The notes under the pieces were generated by a model. The model searched no databases, was not told the origin of the DNA, and saw only the letters and a list, made by a program, of their open reading frames with translations. From NCBI GenBank assembly GCA_000469685.2, contig LS997564.1, positions 7,590,591 to 7,654,590 of the forward strand: a stretch of DNA of 64,000 nucleotides, given 5' to 3'. This document shows, piece by piece, positions 11,609 to 23,343 of the stretch; position 1 is the stretch's first letter; the number at the start of each line of letters is the position of its first letter. Source of the stretch: Haemonchus contortus (Eukaryota > Nematoda > Chromadorea > Rhabditida > Trichostrongylidae). The translations under genes and the position numbers were made by a program.

Positions 11609-14450
11609 TAGCAAAGTATCACCTGTATCACCTGCCGTCCCGTTGATCATCGGCTTCCTCGAGCGGGCGCCAGTAAGGTCTCCATTCAACCCTGTTACGA
11701 GCCAGAGTGGTCCAATGTATCGCTCGAGGGTTACGAGGACCAACATTCCTTTCGTTCAGAGCTTTAGTGAAGAAGTCTGACTATCTCGTTGGCGGCCTCC
11801 CGGGGGATCCAGTCAGCAACCGCCCTGGTCCAACGGTCATCACTATATCGCATAACGTGTCCGGCCCACCTGATCTTCGACTTCTTGGCGTAATCGACGG
11901 TATCCCTGTTCTTCGTTCGTTGACAGAGCTCGGAACTCCGAATTCCCTTCTGCACTTGCGTGTATAGGGAAATTCCAAGCATAAGTAGGGAGACAAATAG
12001 CTCGCCTAGCTTGCTGAGGTGCTCTAAGTCGAGACAACTAGCTAGGAATTGCCATCTGCTGTAAATAGCTTCCAACTTCTATACCCTAACCCTTGAAACA
12101 GCTCTTTAATGTCCAAACTTGGATCCCTATCTACACATACCCAGCCCAGCTTGTTCCGATTTTCAAGAACATTCGATGTAGGAGTCTTAGCTGGAAAGAA
12201 ACTGCTTACGGTAGCCGATTGAGTGGTATAACTGTTGTGGCATTAGCAAGACCTCGAATTTGCATGAATAGGGCTCGTTCAAGGAAGGTGGTGCCTATTT
12301 TGTGAACCTGGGTACATTTTACAAGGACCTGGTTGTTGTGGTTTTGGATTTGATGCGATTCTCAAAAATGGCTACAATATTCTGAAGGACACCATGTTGT
12401 TTAACGGAATGTGGAGAGGCAGCAAGACTTCACTGACTTTTCGTGCTTGAATTTCACCGTTGAAATTGTCTATCACCGCAATGTGATCATTTTTCTGAAA
12501 ATTCGGAATTCCCACATCATCAGTCGGCGGGATCCTTCAGTGAAGATGGAGTAATCAATTACGAAACTGGAACTGTCCAAAGGTCGACTCCAAAGTCCAG
12601 CGCAATCAAAGGGGCTTCCGGAACAGTGAATTATCATGGGTTGTGATGGTCGATATGATAAACTGAAACGGTCTTACACATTTCACATTCCACCCTTCTT
12701 CATGGTACCGATATGTAGCTTTCAAGCCGTTCTTCTGGGGCCAAATTCGGCGTTGAAATCGCCGGCTATGACCTTGAAAAGTATGGTCTTCTTTGTAGAG
12801 CCTCTCCAGATATACAGGGTGGGCCAAAATTATGATTACACAGACATCACATCGCAGAAAACGAATGGAAAGCCAATAGAGCAAACCAATCCCATTAAAG
12901 TGTTTATCACTAATTTCTTAGCAAAACTGTACATTGAAAATGGGATCTGTTGCTTTCTGCTTTCACACAACCCCAGAGACGACGATGAACGTCATTGACG
13001 GTGGCACGCAGCTAGGGTCATCGAGTTGGTTCCGGCATTTTCGGGATTTTCTTCTCTTGTTTGGGCTAAAGGATGCTTTCATCTCAGAGGCTGGCCACAT
13101 TGAGACATTCATGGGATTTAGGTCAGGGCTCCAGAGTGGTCACTGATCAAAACTTATGAGGTCAGGGAGCCCCTTTTACGAAATTTCTAGACAATTTCTG
13201 TTCTACGGTCAGGAGCTTTATCTTGACAATATGACCGGTTCGAATCACCAAAGTGTCCCATTGCGCACGAAGACATCAAACTGGCCTTCAAACCAACTTC
13301 CACTCCACAATTTACAAAAATAACACAGAAAGTTAGTGAGCCAGGCGCTGTATCACTTACATTTCTTTGAGCTTTATATGAAACTTATCGCTCTACTTAT
13401 TGAGCACCTTTTCCACTGTGGATATCTTCTCGTCGGTGAACAGGAATTCCGTACGACAATTTTTTCGGACGCGACGTGCAGCTTTTGTTAGCCAACCTTT
13501 CTCTTCTCTTTAACCTGCTCACTGGGGAAATCACTTTCTGATCGTATAAGGGTCTCATTGTGCAAGTGAATCTTCACGATTTTACGCAAAAAATTTTGTG
13601 AGATATCCATTCATTTAGCCTTTGAATTTTGCTGCTACGTAGACCTTTGCCCTTCTTCCTTAACACTTCCCCTAAACATAACCACAGATCTCCTTGGTTT
13701 ACCACTCCTATCTGCAATTGTTCCCAACTCTCGAGAGCGTCTTATGATTGAATGCACCACCTGCCTTGCTACGCTAGATCGTCTGTAGATGCACCGTGCC
13801 AAAAGTGCTTGTAAATGCAAAGCAACGTTTGATTCACGGACTAGTTACGCTTATATTACGTTCAAAATCTACCAGAGGTTTAGTATCGTTAGAAAAGTAA
13901 TAACGTAACCTACTTTGTGGAATGGAAGAAATTCAATGAATTGTTATGAACTCAGAAAAAAATTGCTATGAACGTCAGCGCGCGCTGTAATCATAATTTT
14001 GGCCCACCCTGTATATAGGACGCTTTCAGTTCCTCTTCTTCGTAGCTTGATTTTGGTGCATGGACAACGAAGATCGTTGTGCTGGGGTTTAACCACATCT
14101 ACTTTATCTCAAGTGGCCAATTTTGGTTGTCAAGCTTCCGTTCGAATCGATGTTCACGGCCGAGTGCGTATTGACGAGGACACCTGCACCGCCGCAACCT
14201 CTGCTGTTGCATGTTCCGAGGAACAGTTCTTCTCCAGTCTCGAAAGGATAGCTGACGATGCCTTCCCGCCTCGGTCAGTCCGATGACGTCGTACTTGATC
14301 GTCTTAGTTTGCATCATCAGATTTTCGACAAACACTTCCAATGAAAGCGTTTCTGCATTGGAAACACGGGTCGACACTCTATAACTAATCTGTCGTGATT
14401 TAAGTAGTCTATTACAGTCCCGAATTTCATATGGCTCTTTCTCCACGGCA
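11609..14450 (-). mobile_element. RTE-type non-LTR retrotransposon, degenerate and internally deleted
   Basis: Read on the minus strand from about 14450 down to 11609. The 5' part (14446-14014) encodes the start of an apurinic-type endonuclease (VSTRVSNAETLS, IKYDVIGLTEA). After an inserted DNA transposon (12815-14011), the endonuclease resumes with AGDFNAEFGPRRTA near 12770. Most of the reverse transcriptase is missing. The conserved RTE C-terminus is present at 11764-12075 as KIRWAGHVMRYSDDRWTRAV and then, after a frameshift, [18 protein letters not shown] with a W-x-W-rich end. The 3' end has short CACCTGTAT repeats near 11612. Several stops and frameshifts show the copy is dead. Confidence 0.8.
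12815..14011 (-). mobile_element. Tc1/mariner-type DNA transposon nested in the RTE element
   Basis: The element is 1197 bp. Both ends carry the same 26-bp terminal inverted repeat, starting CAGGGTGGGCCAAAATTATG, and both ends abut TA (12813-12814 and 14012-14013), the duplication expected for the superfamily. The minus strand holds broken transposase: an N-terminal helix-turn-helix region at 13635-13820 (VVHSIIRRSRELGTIADRSG) and a catalytic-core motif WSPDLNPMNVSMW near 13120. Frames are interrupted, so it is not autonomous. It separates the two halves of the RTE endonuclease and is therefore the younger insertion. Confidence 0.85.
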
Positions 14451-16389
14451 GTCTCACCGTAGCGTTGCCATTTTGATTAATTATCAGTCATTAACAAAAT
14501 GTCAGACTCAGCACCTCGGAATGACAGAAGGCCGCCTTATCCGGTGACCGTAACGGCACCTCTTGCCCTATGACCGTTGGTTCTTATAGCTTCGAAGCCT
14601 GGCCTGTGAAACGCTTCTCGAGGAATGTCTATTCTGAGTATTAGAAACTGAAGCATTTAGCGGTGTAGTGTATGCTACTACAGACGATAAGGAATTAGCG
14701 TGACCAAGAAAATTATTGTTTTCAGGTACTCGCATGCATCATAAATGACACCTTCATTTCCAAAAAGATCTGTTTCATGCCTTATCCAATCATCGCACAG
14801 AGCACTTCGGAGGAGTTAAGCCCTAAGAATCTCCAGCAATTCGACTACGAATGATCGAGGGGAACGAATATCCAGGTGGGAACAACATTGCTTTTGTTGC
14901 CTTGACTTTCTCCAACATGGCAGTAATTACGATTGCAGAAATCCCGCATTTAGTTCGACAAGAAGGACACTTCGACTGACGTCGTTGGAAGAACTCCTAC
15001 ACTACGCCCTGTGCTCTACAAATCTGCATTTTCGACCGAGCCTACTTAAGTGATTTTTTTACAGTGTTCTATGAGACGAGAGGACGTGAGGTGTGCTAAG
15101 CTCCACTGGACAGCTTTTCTTTATTCACTTATTTTAAAACGTTTCTCTCATTTGCTTGGTGATCGTTTCTCGTTGGTCGCCACGAGTTTCCTTTTTGCGG
15201 GCGATATTGGTAGTAGTGGTTGGGTGAACCGTAGCTCATCTTGTCTTCAAGTAGGAAGGACAACGTTAGTCCTCGGATATTCTCGTAGGGAGACTTACGG
15301 TGTACGATAAAGGCCACGATCGAAAATCGTTCCCAGAAAAGAACTCTTCTTAAAGGAATTTTTTGGTCATTTATTGTGTTCCACAATATATCTAACATGA
15401 GCTCCTTCATTTTGTTCCTGTTCTCGTGGAAATCCTTGAGAAATTGGTTCTGGAAACTGATCTGGTTTGTATAGATGTGTTTTCGATTCAGAATTCGATT
15501 TCGTTCAATCTATGTAGTCATGCCCCTTCTAACTGAACGAATACTATAAAGCAGATCTGATTTCCATTATAAAGCTCATCCAGGGTAGAGCTGGTTATTG
15601 ATCGGATCAAGCTTTTATGACAATTCATTTTTTTCATGAGCTGTAGTTGATTTATTTTTCTATTCTATTGGTCTTCTGTTTTGTTCCCACTCCTAAACCA
15701 ATAATTTTATCAGACTCTTCAAAACCAACTCGCTGGCAAGACGACCGAACCAGTTTTCGTTCAAACTATTTTCAGCTGCTCAAACCCGAATTTTTTGAAG
15801 GTCAAAGGAGCATGCACCGAAAAAGAACAGTAAAAAAAGTAAAATCCATGTGGGTAAAACATTCAATTGATTGGAACTTGAATAATAATAATTACCTGAG
15901 TTTGATGTCTTTATTTTTTTAATTACTGCATTTCGATAATATCGCCAGCTTTGAAAGGCTTCTCATGAATGTCGGAATATGGGAAGGGAGACTTTCGATA
16001 GCCCATAGAGCTAACTACAGCCGAGTTCGATCGTTTCTTCTTTCTAAAAGGTTTGTCGATTAAATAGCATTCTGTAAAATCCGGGAGCACTCCATACTTA
16101 TATCTGTAGTGAAATTTACTTCTAGGGAAGGTTCATCACGAAATTTCCAGAAGTCCCTTTCAAATTTTGAAGAACTGTGTCATCCATAACCATACTTGAA
16201 AACTTTTTCTGATCAGCTAACAAGATTGATTATGATTGATGAACCGTAGCTGGACGACGTTGATTGATGAGAAAAACAGGCTTGGCATATCAATGCGAGA
16301 TGGCGCATCTGCTGGCGCCCTACAGTGGCTGGCTAGCGCCATTGTCAGGTTGCAAAATGCCAAGTTCAATCACGTTTCAGGCTATAAAA
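14451..16389. other. Intergenic DNA, nothing recognised
   Basis: Possible 5' flank of the RTE copy near 14450-14600, then AT-rich sequence without recognisable genes or structured repeats. ORFs on both strands are short and show no family signature. Confidence 0.4.
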
Positions 16390-16701
16390 GTATATCGATA
16401 CCATGAAATAAAGTGACAAAGTTTCTGGCGTTGATAAATCCCATTTTGGGGGTGCGCCTTGCATTCGACCCCTTTTCATAATCGCACGGACGATTCGAAT
16501 TCGTATGTGGTCTATACAATGACTTGCAGTGGCCGGACGATGTATAAGTCGGTGCTTTTATCCTCTTAGTCGTGTCTGGTACCAATTCACCGACCCCGGA
16601 ACGATGGAGGACTAGGTTAGCCTAGACGGATGTCGACCAAGGGTTCGAACCCGGACCATGTGCATGGGATGTGCGTCACTTGCCACTACACCACATCCGC
16701 C
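16390..16701 (-). mobile_element. tRNA-derived SINE, copy 1 (full length)
   Basis: On the minus strand the head starts GGCGGATGTGGTGTAGTGGC and can pair with ATCCGTC to form a tRNA-like acceptor stem. It has an A box (TGGTGTAGTGGC) and a B box (GGTTCGAACCC). The shared body follows: TTGGTACCAGAC, AAGTCATTGTATAGACCACATACG and TTCGAATCGTCC-like blocks, ending in a short AT-rich tail. Confidence 0.8.
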
Positions 16702-17064
16702 ATCGATATGTACGTATGCAAAAATCTACTTTTGTTCCATATTTTTTCCTATTGATTGGTATTATTATCTGCCTTTACAATTGAAACCATGATACTTATG
16801 AGTAAATTATGTTGCATGAATTGTTGTTTAAGTTACCGAATACCTACTATTTATTGTTAATACTTATGTCATTGTTGCAACCGTAAACTTTTTAGATTGA
16901 AAAAAAGCAAACCTCGCAATTTCATCGTCCCGCGTATCCCTTGGGCGGGATTGAATAACGGCCCAAGAATTTATCGTTCTCCTTAATACTAGTTTACAAA
17001 ATATTTGCGATGAATTGATGAGTAATTATTTATTCCGTATTTTGACATGTATAATTAACTTAAT

Positions 17065-17372
17065 ATGGGCGAAGTGGTGTTGAGGCAAATGGCGCACTAC
17101 ACAGACGCACGATCACGGGTTAGAATCCCAGTTCGATATCCGCCTGGGCCAACCGAACCTGTCATCCCTCCGGGGTCGATTAATTGGTACCAGACTCACC
17201 TGGGAGGAGAAAAGCACCGACTTGAACATCGGCTGGCCACCGCAAGTCTCTGAATAGGCCACGTACGCATTCAATACGCCACTACGATTTTGAATGGAAG
17301 TCGAATGCGGGGCGCATCCCTCAGACAGGATTGGTTACCGCACAAGGACTATCCTTTTACTTTATCCTCTAT
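17065..17372 (+). mobile_element. tRNA-derived SINE, copy 2
   Basis: Same family as the copy at 16390-16701, opposite orientation. The head is diverged (GGGCGAAGTGGTGTTGAGGC) and the B box is altered (GGGTTAGAATCC). The body blocks AATTGGTACCAGACTC and GGCCACGTACGCATTC and the tail TATCCTTTTACTTTATCCT are clear. Confidence 0.75.
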
Positions 17373-18685
17373 ACTTTATTAAAGTTAATATAGGTGCTGC
17401 ATTGAGGAATACTCTGGCGGGCAGCATCGCTTCTGTCGATTTCCGGTCTGTCTCAAAAAAAAAAAAAAGAAAGCGAATTTAGTATTCAATATATTACCTT
17501 CATTTGTAATTATTAACAAATAATAACAAATTAATAAATAATACAAATCAATAAACAATAGTAATCGATTTGAATAAAGGTTGAAGTGGCTGTCAATGAA
17601 TTTCTAGGCAACGTCAATGTGATCCCCACTCAACAACCCTTGAACGTAGACATATTTCATGGGAAATTCCGACAGCAAGCTTCCAGCTGGCATTTGGCGA
17701 CGAACACCTGTTTAACTGGATCATTTTGAATCTGGTCGAACCAAAAAATGCTCCTATTCACAGACATCAAATCACAGACTGTCTTAAAACTGGTATTCAC
17801 ACCCGCACGTCTTAGGCTTATTGCTCCTAATGACACTTGGGAGTGATTTATGCGCCATTGATTCGGTCCTCATCGATTTTTGTCCGCTCGATTGATAGGA
17901 CTCTTCTACTGCAGGACTTGATGGGTATGGAAGTGGAGACTAGAGGAAAGGATTCGAAGAAAACAGGCAATAGCGTTCTGAGTCAAACTGAATCTGAAGC
18001 GTTGTGAAGAGGTCAGAGGTCTCCTAGACACCCCCCCCCCCTCCCTCCCTCCTTCTCCTCACCACTTCTCTTCCATTTTCTACTGGCTCTGAATCACTGT
18101 ATATACGGCTTTCGTGAAGGGGCATTTTAATGATGGGGCTTGTCGGTAATTTATGGTTGTGGATCATTTTCCCAAGAAAGATTCATAGCCAGCCTATCGA
18201 AAGGTATACGGCTCTTTTCTCATGGATTTATGGTTCCATTCGTGATTTACTTTACTTTTCAACTTTCTCGGAACTCCTTCCGAATATTGTTTTTGTTCCG
18301 AGCTTTCTTGAGAAATTTAGGGATACACTGTGTTTACAACCGAACGTTCGGAACGTAATACTTTTATGTCAGGAGTACGCCTCGAAAGTCTTCCCATAAG
18401 CTTGAGCGAGAATAGGGTCAAATTTCGAGAAATTTAAGACACAATTTCAACTAATTCAACTAGAATACTTGGCACTTCAGTTCCAAGTAAGTTAAGTATT
18501 ACTACTACTTGATTCATATTTTTCACTCCAGTTAAGTTGAGGTTGGATAAGAAAAGGGCAACTGAGTTGGTGAAGTTGGTAGCTCTTACCGTTGTAGGCT
18601 TGTGTGTCAGTGGTCAACTCAAAAGGGTTGCAGTTTCTGCGGGAAATTTTTCCTTTTTTTAAATTTTTCAAAATTTTCTTTTTTT
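17373..18685. other. Intergenic DNA with poly-A and poly-C tracts
   Basis: Contains an A-rich tract (~17456-17470) and a pyrimidine tract with C10 followed by (CTCC)n near 18030-18060. No gene was recognised. The 89-residue ORF at 18130-18399 shows no family motif. Confidence 0.4.
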
Positions 18686-19320
18686 TTCTCAGTAGCGCAG
18701 TACCTTTGACGGTAGAATGATGAATTTCATTGGTTCAATTACACTGTTGAAAGTGGACGTGTAGCTAACAGACCCCTTTGAGCCTTGTGAATACATTTTT
18801 CTGAGATCCCCTGATTGCTAGGGGTTTCTCATATCTCATTAAGCTCTTCTTGACACGGTGCTGTGGTGTGTGTAGTGATCAATTTGAAAAATCCAGAAGG
18901 TAGGTCAAACCGGAGGAGGTACTGCTGTAAGCAACCTCTGAAATCGATCTCTTCGAGGATTCCAGGCGTTTCCGGGAGGTTATTCCTTTTTTACCGAGTC
19001 CTCATTGACGCAGTACAGCTTAGTAGTGTACCGACTCTGTATTTTCTGGAAGATAAACCGCAATGTAGGTACGGCTTACAGCTCCTTCCGAAGATCCTGA
19101 GCCAGTTTTCCCGAGAACCCCTACTCTTTTGAAGCTTTCTCCCCTTAGATCAAGTTCTTATTGATACAGCACTCTTTATGGTGTTTGACCGATTTGATAG
19201 ATTCAGTAAGGTGGGCAGGTACAGCTCACAGCTCTGCTGGAATTCTCTGAACCGAATTCTCCGAGGTTCCCCACATTTCTATGAGACCCTGCTCTTTTTA
19301 TAGAGTTCTCGTTGACGCAG
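18686..19320 (+). repeat. Degenerate tandem repeat, about 155-bp period, 4-5 units
   Basis: Related blocks of the form TTCTCNTTGACGCAGTACTG followed by GGTGTNNTTG recur at about 18686, 18847, 18999, 19155 and 19306 (spacings 161, 152, 156, 151). Within units the sequences GGTACNGCTTACAGC and TCTCCGAGGTTCC are also shared. The units are strongly diverged from each other and carry no ORF. Confidence 0.65.
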
Positions 19321-20216
19321 TACTGTTTACGGTGTGGTTGCGTTTGTTGCGCAATACGAGGTCGTCGTAATTGCGTCGTCATCGGCCAGTTGATGGCTCT
19401 TTCGGATGGCTTTGTGAACTAAACGACGACTGATCGCTGGTCGACACCCATTCATCGAAACAACTGGCATTCGTTTAAAATCGAACACCATCTTCGACCC
19501 TGCATGAATTCCACATGGGGTTGATCCGCTCTTATTTCATGAGGATGATCCGCTCCTATTTACAAATATGTCACAAACAAAATGTATTTTTTTACAATTA
19601 ATTACTGACTAGCTTATTTTTTGTCCATTTGTTTATTTTCATTTGCACATGACTGATGTTTGTTACATTTAGATGCGTATATCAGACCAGTTACAAGTTC
19701 TGTGACTGAACCTCTCCCCTCCAACATTCCAACCTTGAAGAGATGTACTGGAAGGCTCGATAGTGATATAGGCTGATGGACAGGTACAGCTGAAGGCCCC
19801 TCAATCTCATATTAGTTTTTTTTTTCGGAGGCGACATTGAAGTGGTATGGGTTCCATGCAGTAAAGTGGTTTCTGATGGATGGTGGCCCCTATGAATTGT
19901 GGTCGAAATGGAACAGCCCGAAAGATGAAATGTCAGCCGAAGGAGGGTAAATTGAGGAGATGCAAAATTTATGACGACGTATTTCGCTTGTGCTGTTTTC
20001 TTGCTTAAATCACTTTCATTTTCTTAAATGTTAGTTGAATAGTAGTGAGACCACCTGGTTCCATGCAAATGCAACTGTCCAACGGCCACGGTTCTTTTAT
20101 TTCCCTTCCTCCTGATATTGTGGCTGAAAGGATCTGAGTCACGAGTTCATCGCGTTCAGGGCTTAAGAAAACTCACCTTAATGAAGCCAGCATCCTAAAG
20201 GAAATGAGGGTACTAC
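19321..20216. other. Intergenic DNA, nothing recognised
   Basis: No coding exon, RNA gene or known repeat could be supported. Confidence 0.4.
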
Positions 20217-20525
20217 TGACTAAGATAACTGGGGCACACTTCCGCCTTTATCCCCGACACACACGCATGACCCAGAGTTCGAATCTCGGCTCGATGCATG
20301 ATGCTTGGCCAACCAGGCCCTCCATCTTTCCGGGGTTGTTTGAGTGGTATCAGACTCGCCTACGAAGATAGAAGTGATGACTTGTACATCGAGCGGCCAC
20401 CGCAAGCCATTGTATAGGCTACCCACCCATTCGAAATGCCAGTACAATTTTGGATGTTCGAATCAGGGCGTATTCTAAAAACACATTGTTTAACGCCCAG
20501 GACTTCATCCTCTCACTTTTTATGA
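20217..20525 (+). mobile_element. tRNA-derived SINE, copy 3 (diverged)
   Basis: The B-box region AGAGTTCGAATCTCGG, then GGCCAACCAGGCCCTCC, GTGGTATCAGACTCGCC and CGGCCACCGCAAGCCATTG identify the family. The A-box half of the head is largely eroded. Confidence 0.7.
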
Positions 20526-20667
20526 ACCCAGTAATGAATTTGGAAAGCCTATAACACTTCAATTGAGGTATCGCCTGCGAACAGTACAGAACCTCCTGAA
20601 TATGAGTAAAGATTGTGTGGAAAAGTTATCATTGCCACCTAATTTCAACTTTTGTATCTGTCTACAG

Positions 20668-21092
20668 CGGAACGCCATCCTCGTGCGAAATGTATCGCCC
20701 CCTCTATGGCTCCTTCCCTCCATGGCGATGAGTTCGTTCCGTGGCCGACCGGCCGCTTTGTTCTCAGCAGTGAGTCGATTGATTCGAAACGACGAATTCC
20801 AACTGCAACTTATACGCGTCGGCCGTCCGTCGGCGTTGTCGCGGCGGTCTCTTCCGGCCATCACTATCGAATCGGTGATTTATGTGATTTTTTGCCACAG
20901 TCGTCGCTAAGCGATCACCCAGCGGCAGCAGCAGTTCTTACTGGTCACACGCTCCACATGAGTACCATTTGTCGGCTTTTCTACAGAGTTCCCAATTATC
21001 CGATGGAAAATCGGCCACTTGACGACGATGATTGTCAGTTGGAGAACCTTTCGACTCAATTGATACCTTCCAAGATGGAATTCCAGCGTTAA
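20668..21092 (+). CDS. Unassigned open frame, possible terminal exon
   Basis: An open frame of about 140 residues follows a TCTGTCTACAG acceptor-like site and ends at TAA (21090-21092). Composition looks protein-like (HGDEFVPWPTGRF, LDDDDCQLEN), but no family was recognised and no partner exon with matching phase (phase 1 start) was found. The opposite strand and another + frame are also open, as expected in this GC-richer island. It could be a 3' exon, a pseudogene or chance. Confidence 0.25.
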
Positions 21093-21663
21093 CGGAAATT
21101 ACGGGGTGTACTGAAGTGGAACGCTACGATTCCCGTGCCCGGATGCTGTGTTGCTCGGCCCAAAGGCAGCTTATGCGATAGAAGCGGAGAACAGGCATTC
21201 GTTTGAGTTTAACCAACCCTCCGATCTCAAGACGCGCCATGCGCTTGCATTCTGTTCCATTTTTTGAAGTGATTCGAACGCGATATGCGTCTATGAAATG
21301 GCCTACCATATTTGGGTCGACGTTTGGCTTTCAAGCAGTTTTTGAAGGAGTGAATACCAAAAACGAGTCAGTTCAGCCCCAATCACTTCAGAGGATAGGG
21401 TAATGATGCACTTTCGGTACCTTCGTTTCATACAGTCTCAGAGCCTCAGAAGCAAAGATGGCGTATATTCAGCGAAAATTCTCTGGGGAAGGAACTACAT
21501 CGCCCACTTGTTTACTTAGTTACTTTTTTATTTACCTTTTGAATATTATTCACTTTGAAAGGGACACCTCCAATCATGGGAGCGGATTTCCCTTTTCTCA
21601 GTACTGTCCGTCTTCGGTAGTATAGTTGTGAATATCCGAGTCCGCCACTGTCGACATGTACAA

Positions 21664-22328
21664 TCAGAAATTCGCACACGAATGGTCGGACAAGTGGGAA
21701 TCGCGCCCAAAAGAAGGATAGAATGGGAAAATGGTATAGGAAAGCATATTGTAAGGTATAAGGGAAAACGGAACAGTAGATTTCGGATAGAGTGAAGAGG
21801 AACGGCCGTGTTTAGTTCCTGCTTTCCCATGCTCGTCCTTTACATCTTTTCCTGCGAATCGGGACGAAACCTTCGAGTTTTGACTAGTAATTTTCCGAAG
21901 AGATCCCAGAGTCTTACTCGACGATTTCCCATCGCCCGACCTTTCCCGTACACTCGTTCGGTCTCCCTCCATTTACTCCATAATAAACCGATCTATTCTA
22001 TGACTGAATGCAGTTTTACGTGAATTCAAAGGCTCGTTTTTTCCGGGCGATGTGAATGAGTCGTTGACGAGACGTGACATCTGAGCGAACGGCTGACGAT
22101 CTGATGACGACCCGCCTCGATTACTAACTGCTCGTCGTCGAGTAAAAGAGGCACTGAAAGTCTGAGACACCCGAAGCGCCGATTATCCTTCCGAATTGGC
22201 AAAAACTCTTCTGACGTGCGGTATTTTCGTCCGAAAGCAATGCCGATTGCTTGAATTAATCGTAGTGGCCCCGTTGCTCGTTCGTCATCCATCGCTGAAA
22301 TGTTCCCGTGGCGTTCCAACTGTCCCAA
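21664..22328 (-). pseudogene. Minus-strand protein-like frames broken by a stop and a frame change
   Basis: Two minus-strand ORFs in the same frame abut at a single TAA (21973-21975). The upstream one (22170-21976) is Ser/Arg rich (SASFTRRRAVSNRGG). The downstream one (from 21972) reads SSSKTLGSLRKITS and SSRFAGKDVKDEHGKAG. Further upstream, in another frame, MDDERATGPLRLIQAIG occurs. Together they resemble a basic, Ser-rich protein with one frame change and one stop, either a pseudogene or exons with introns I could not place. No family recognised. Confidence 0.3.
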
Positions 22329-22329
22329 C

Positions 22330-23308
22330 CCTTCAGACTACTCATCTTTCGCATGCCTCGTTCTCAATTCATCTAACTGGACAGCTCTTTTTCCCCTTTT
22401 CCATGGCTCTGGGAATGTCAAAGACGACCGCATTCGTATTCTTCACTCACAAAGAGGCCATGTTCCCTGTCTGTGCTCTGGTCATGGGTATTCACCCATA
22501 TCCTATAAGCTAAAGCATCTCTACCATCATCATCCTTATGCTTCCTTGTCCGTGAATCCTCTTAAAAGACCTTTATCAGACAGACTTATCACCATCAAAT
22601 TCGCTGTTTATTTATTTAGTTATTTATTTGTTTATCCATGGCGCTGCATAAGACTACTTGTGGACCAAAGGAAGGCATGGTCCCTTGCTCCTGGCTCCTG
22701 ATTCATGCACAGGAAAACTTGTGGGTGCTTTTGAAAACTTCCGAGGGAGTGTCTAGCTCCCCAAATCTGAATTTTCTCAAAAGCAGCTGACCTTCGGATA
22801 ACGGGATCGGTGTAATGGGGCTTGAAATTGAAATTGTGGGTGCAGGTTGCCCTTCAATAAAAAAACGAAGGTCTCCGGAAAGCCATAGAAGCGCTCTTCT
22901 TACATATCAGTCTAGGAACCACTAGATCTCTGAATGTGGTGGATATCCGAGAACTCCATCTCATCGGAAATTGAAGACGGTAGTGGGTGGAACGCAAAGA
23001 CGGTTGCATGAAAAATGTCGTCAGCGGCGCCTCTTTCTCCTCTTTCGGAGTTTTAGGAGCCTAGAAAGTCTTACAAGTAGGAGGAGGTGAGGGGGGGGGG
23101 GGGGTGTCATTTTCCAAGTCTTTAAAGAAATTGTATTTATATTTAATTTCTTTAAAGTAACTGAAATGAACCCTCGTACTTGAACAGCCTCTTCCCGGCT
23201 TTTGTGGTATCCTGGCTAAGCTCTATCTCCATTAGTTTGTCTCAGTTCTCGGTCACGAAACTCCAGAACAATTTATTTCCGAAAGGCCTAAAAGGCGAAG
23301 TTGTCTCT

Positions 23309-23343
<35 letters not shown>

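Noticed and set aside
12636..12998. 120-residue + ORF
   Set aside because: It runs antisense across the RTE endonuclease and the end of the mariner-type element; it is a shadow.
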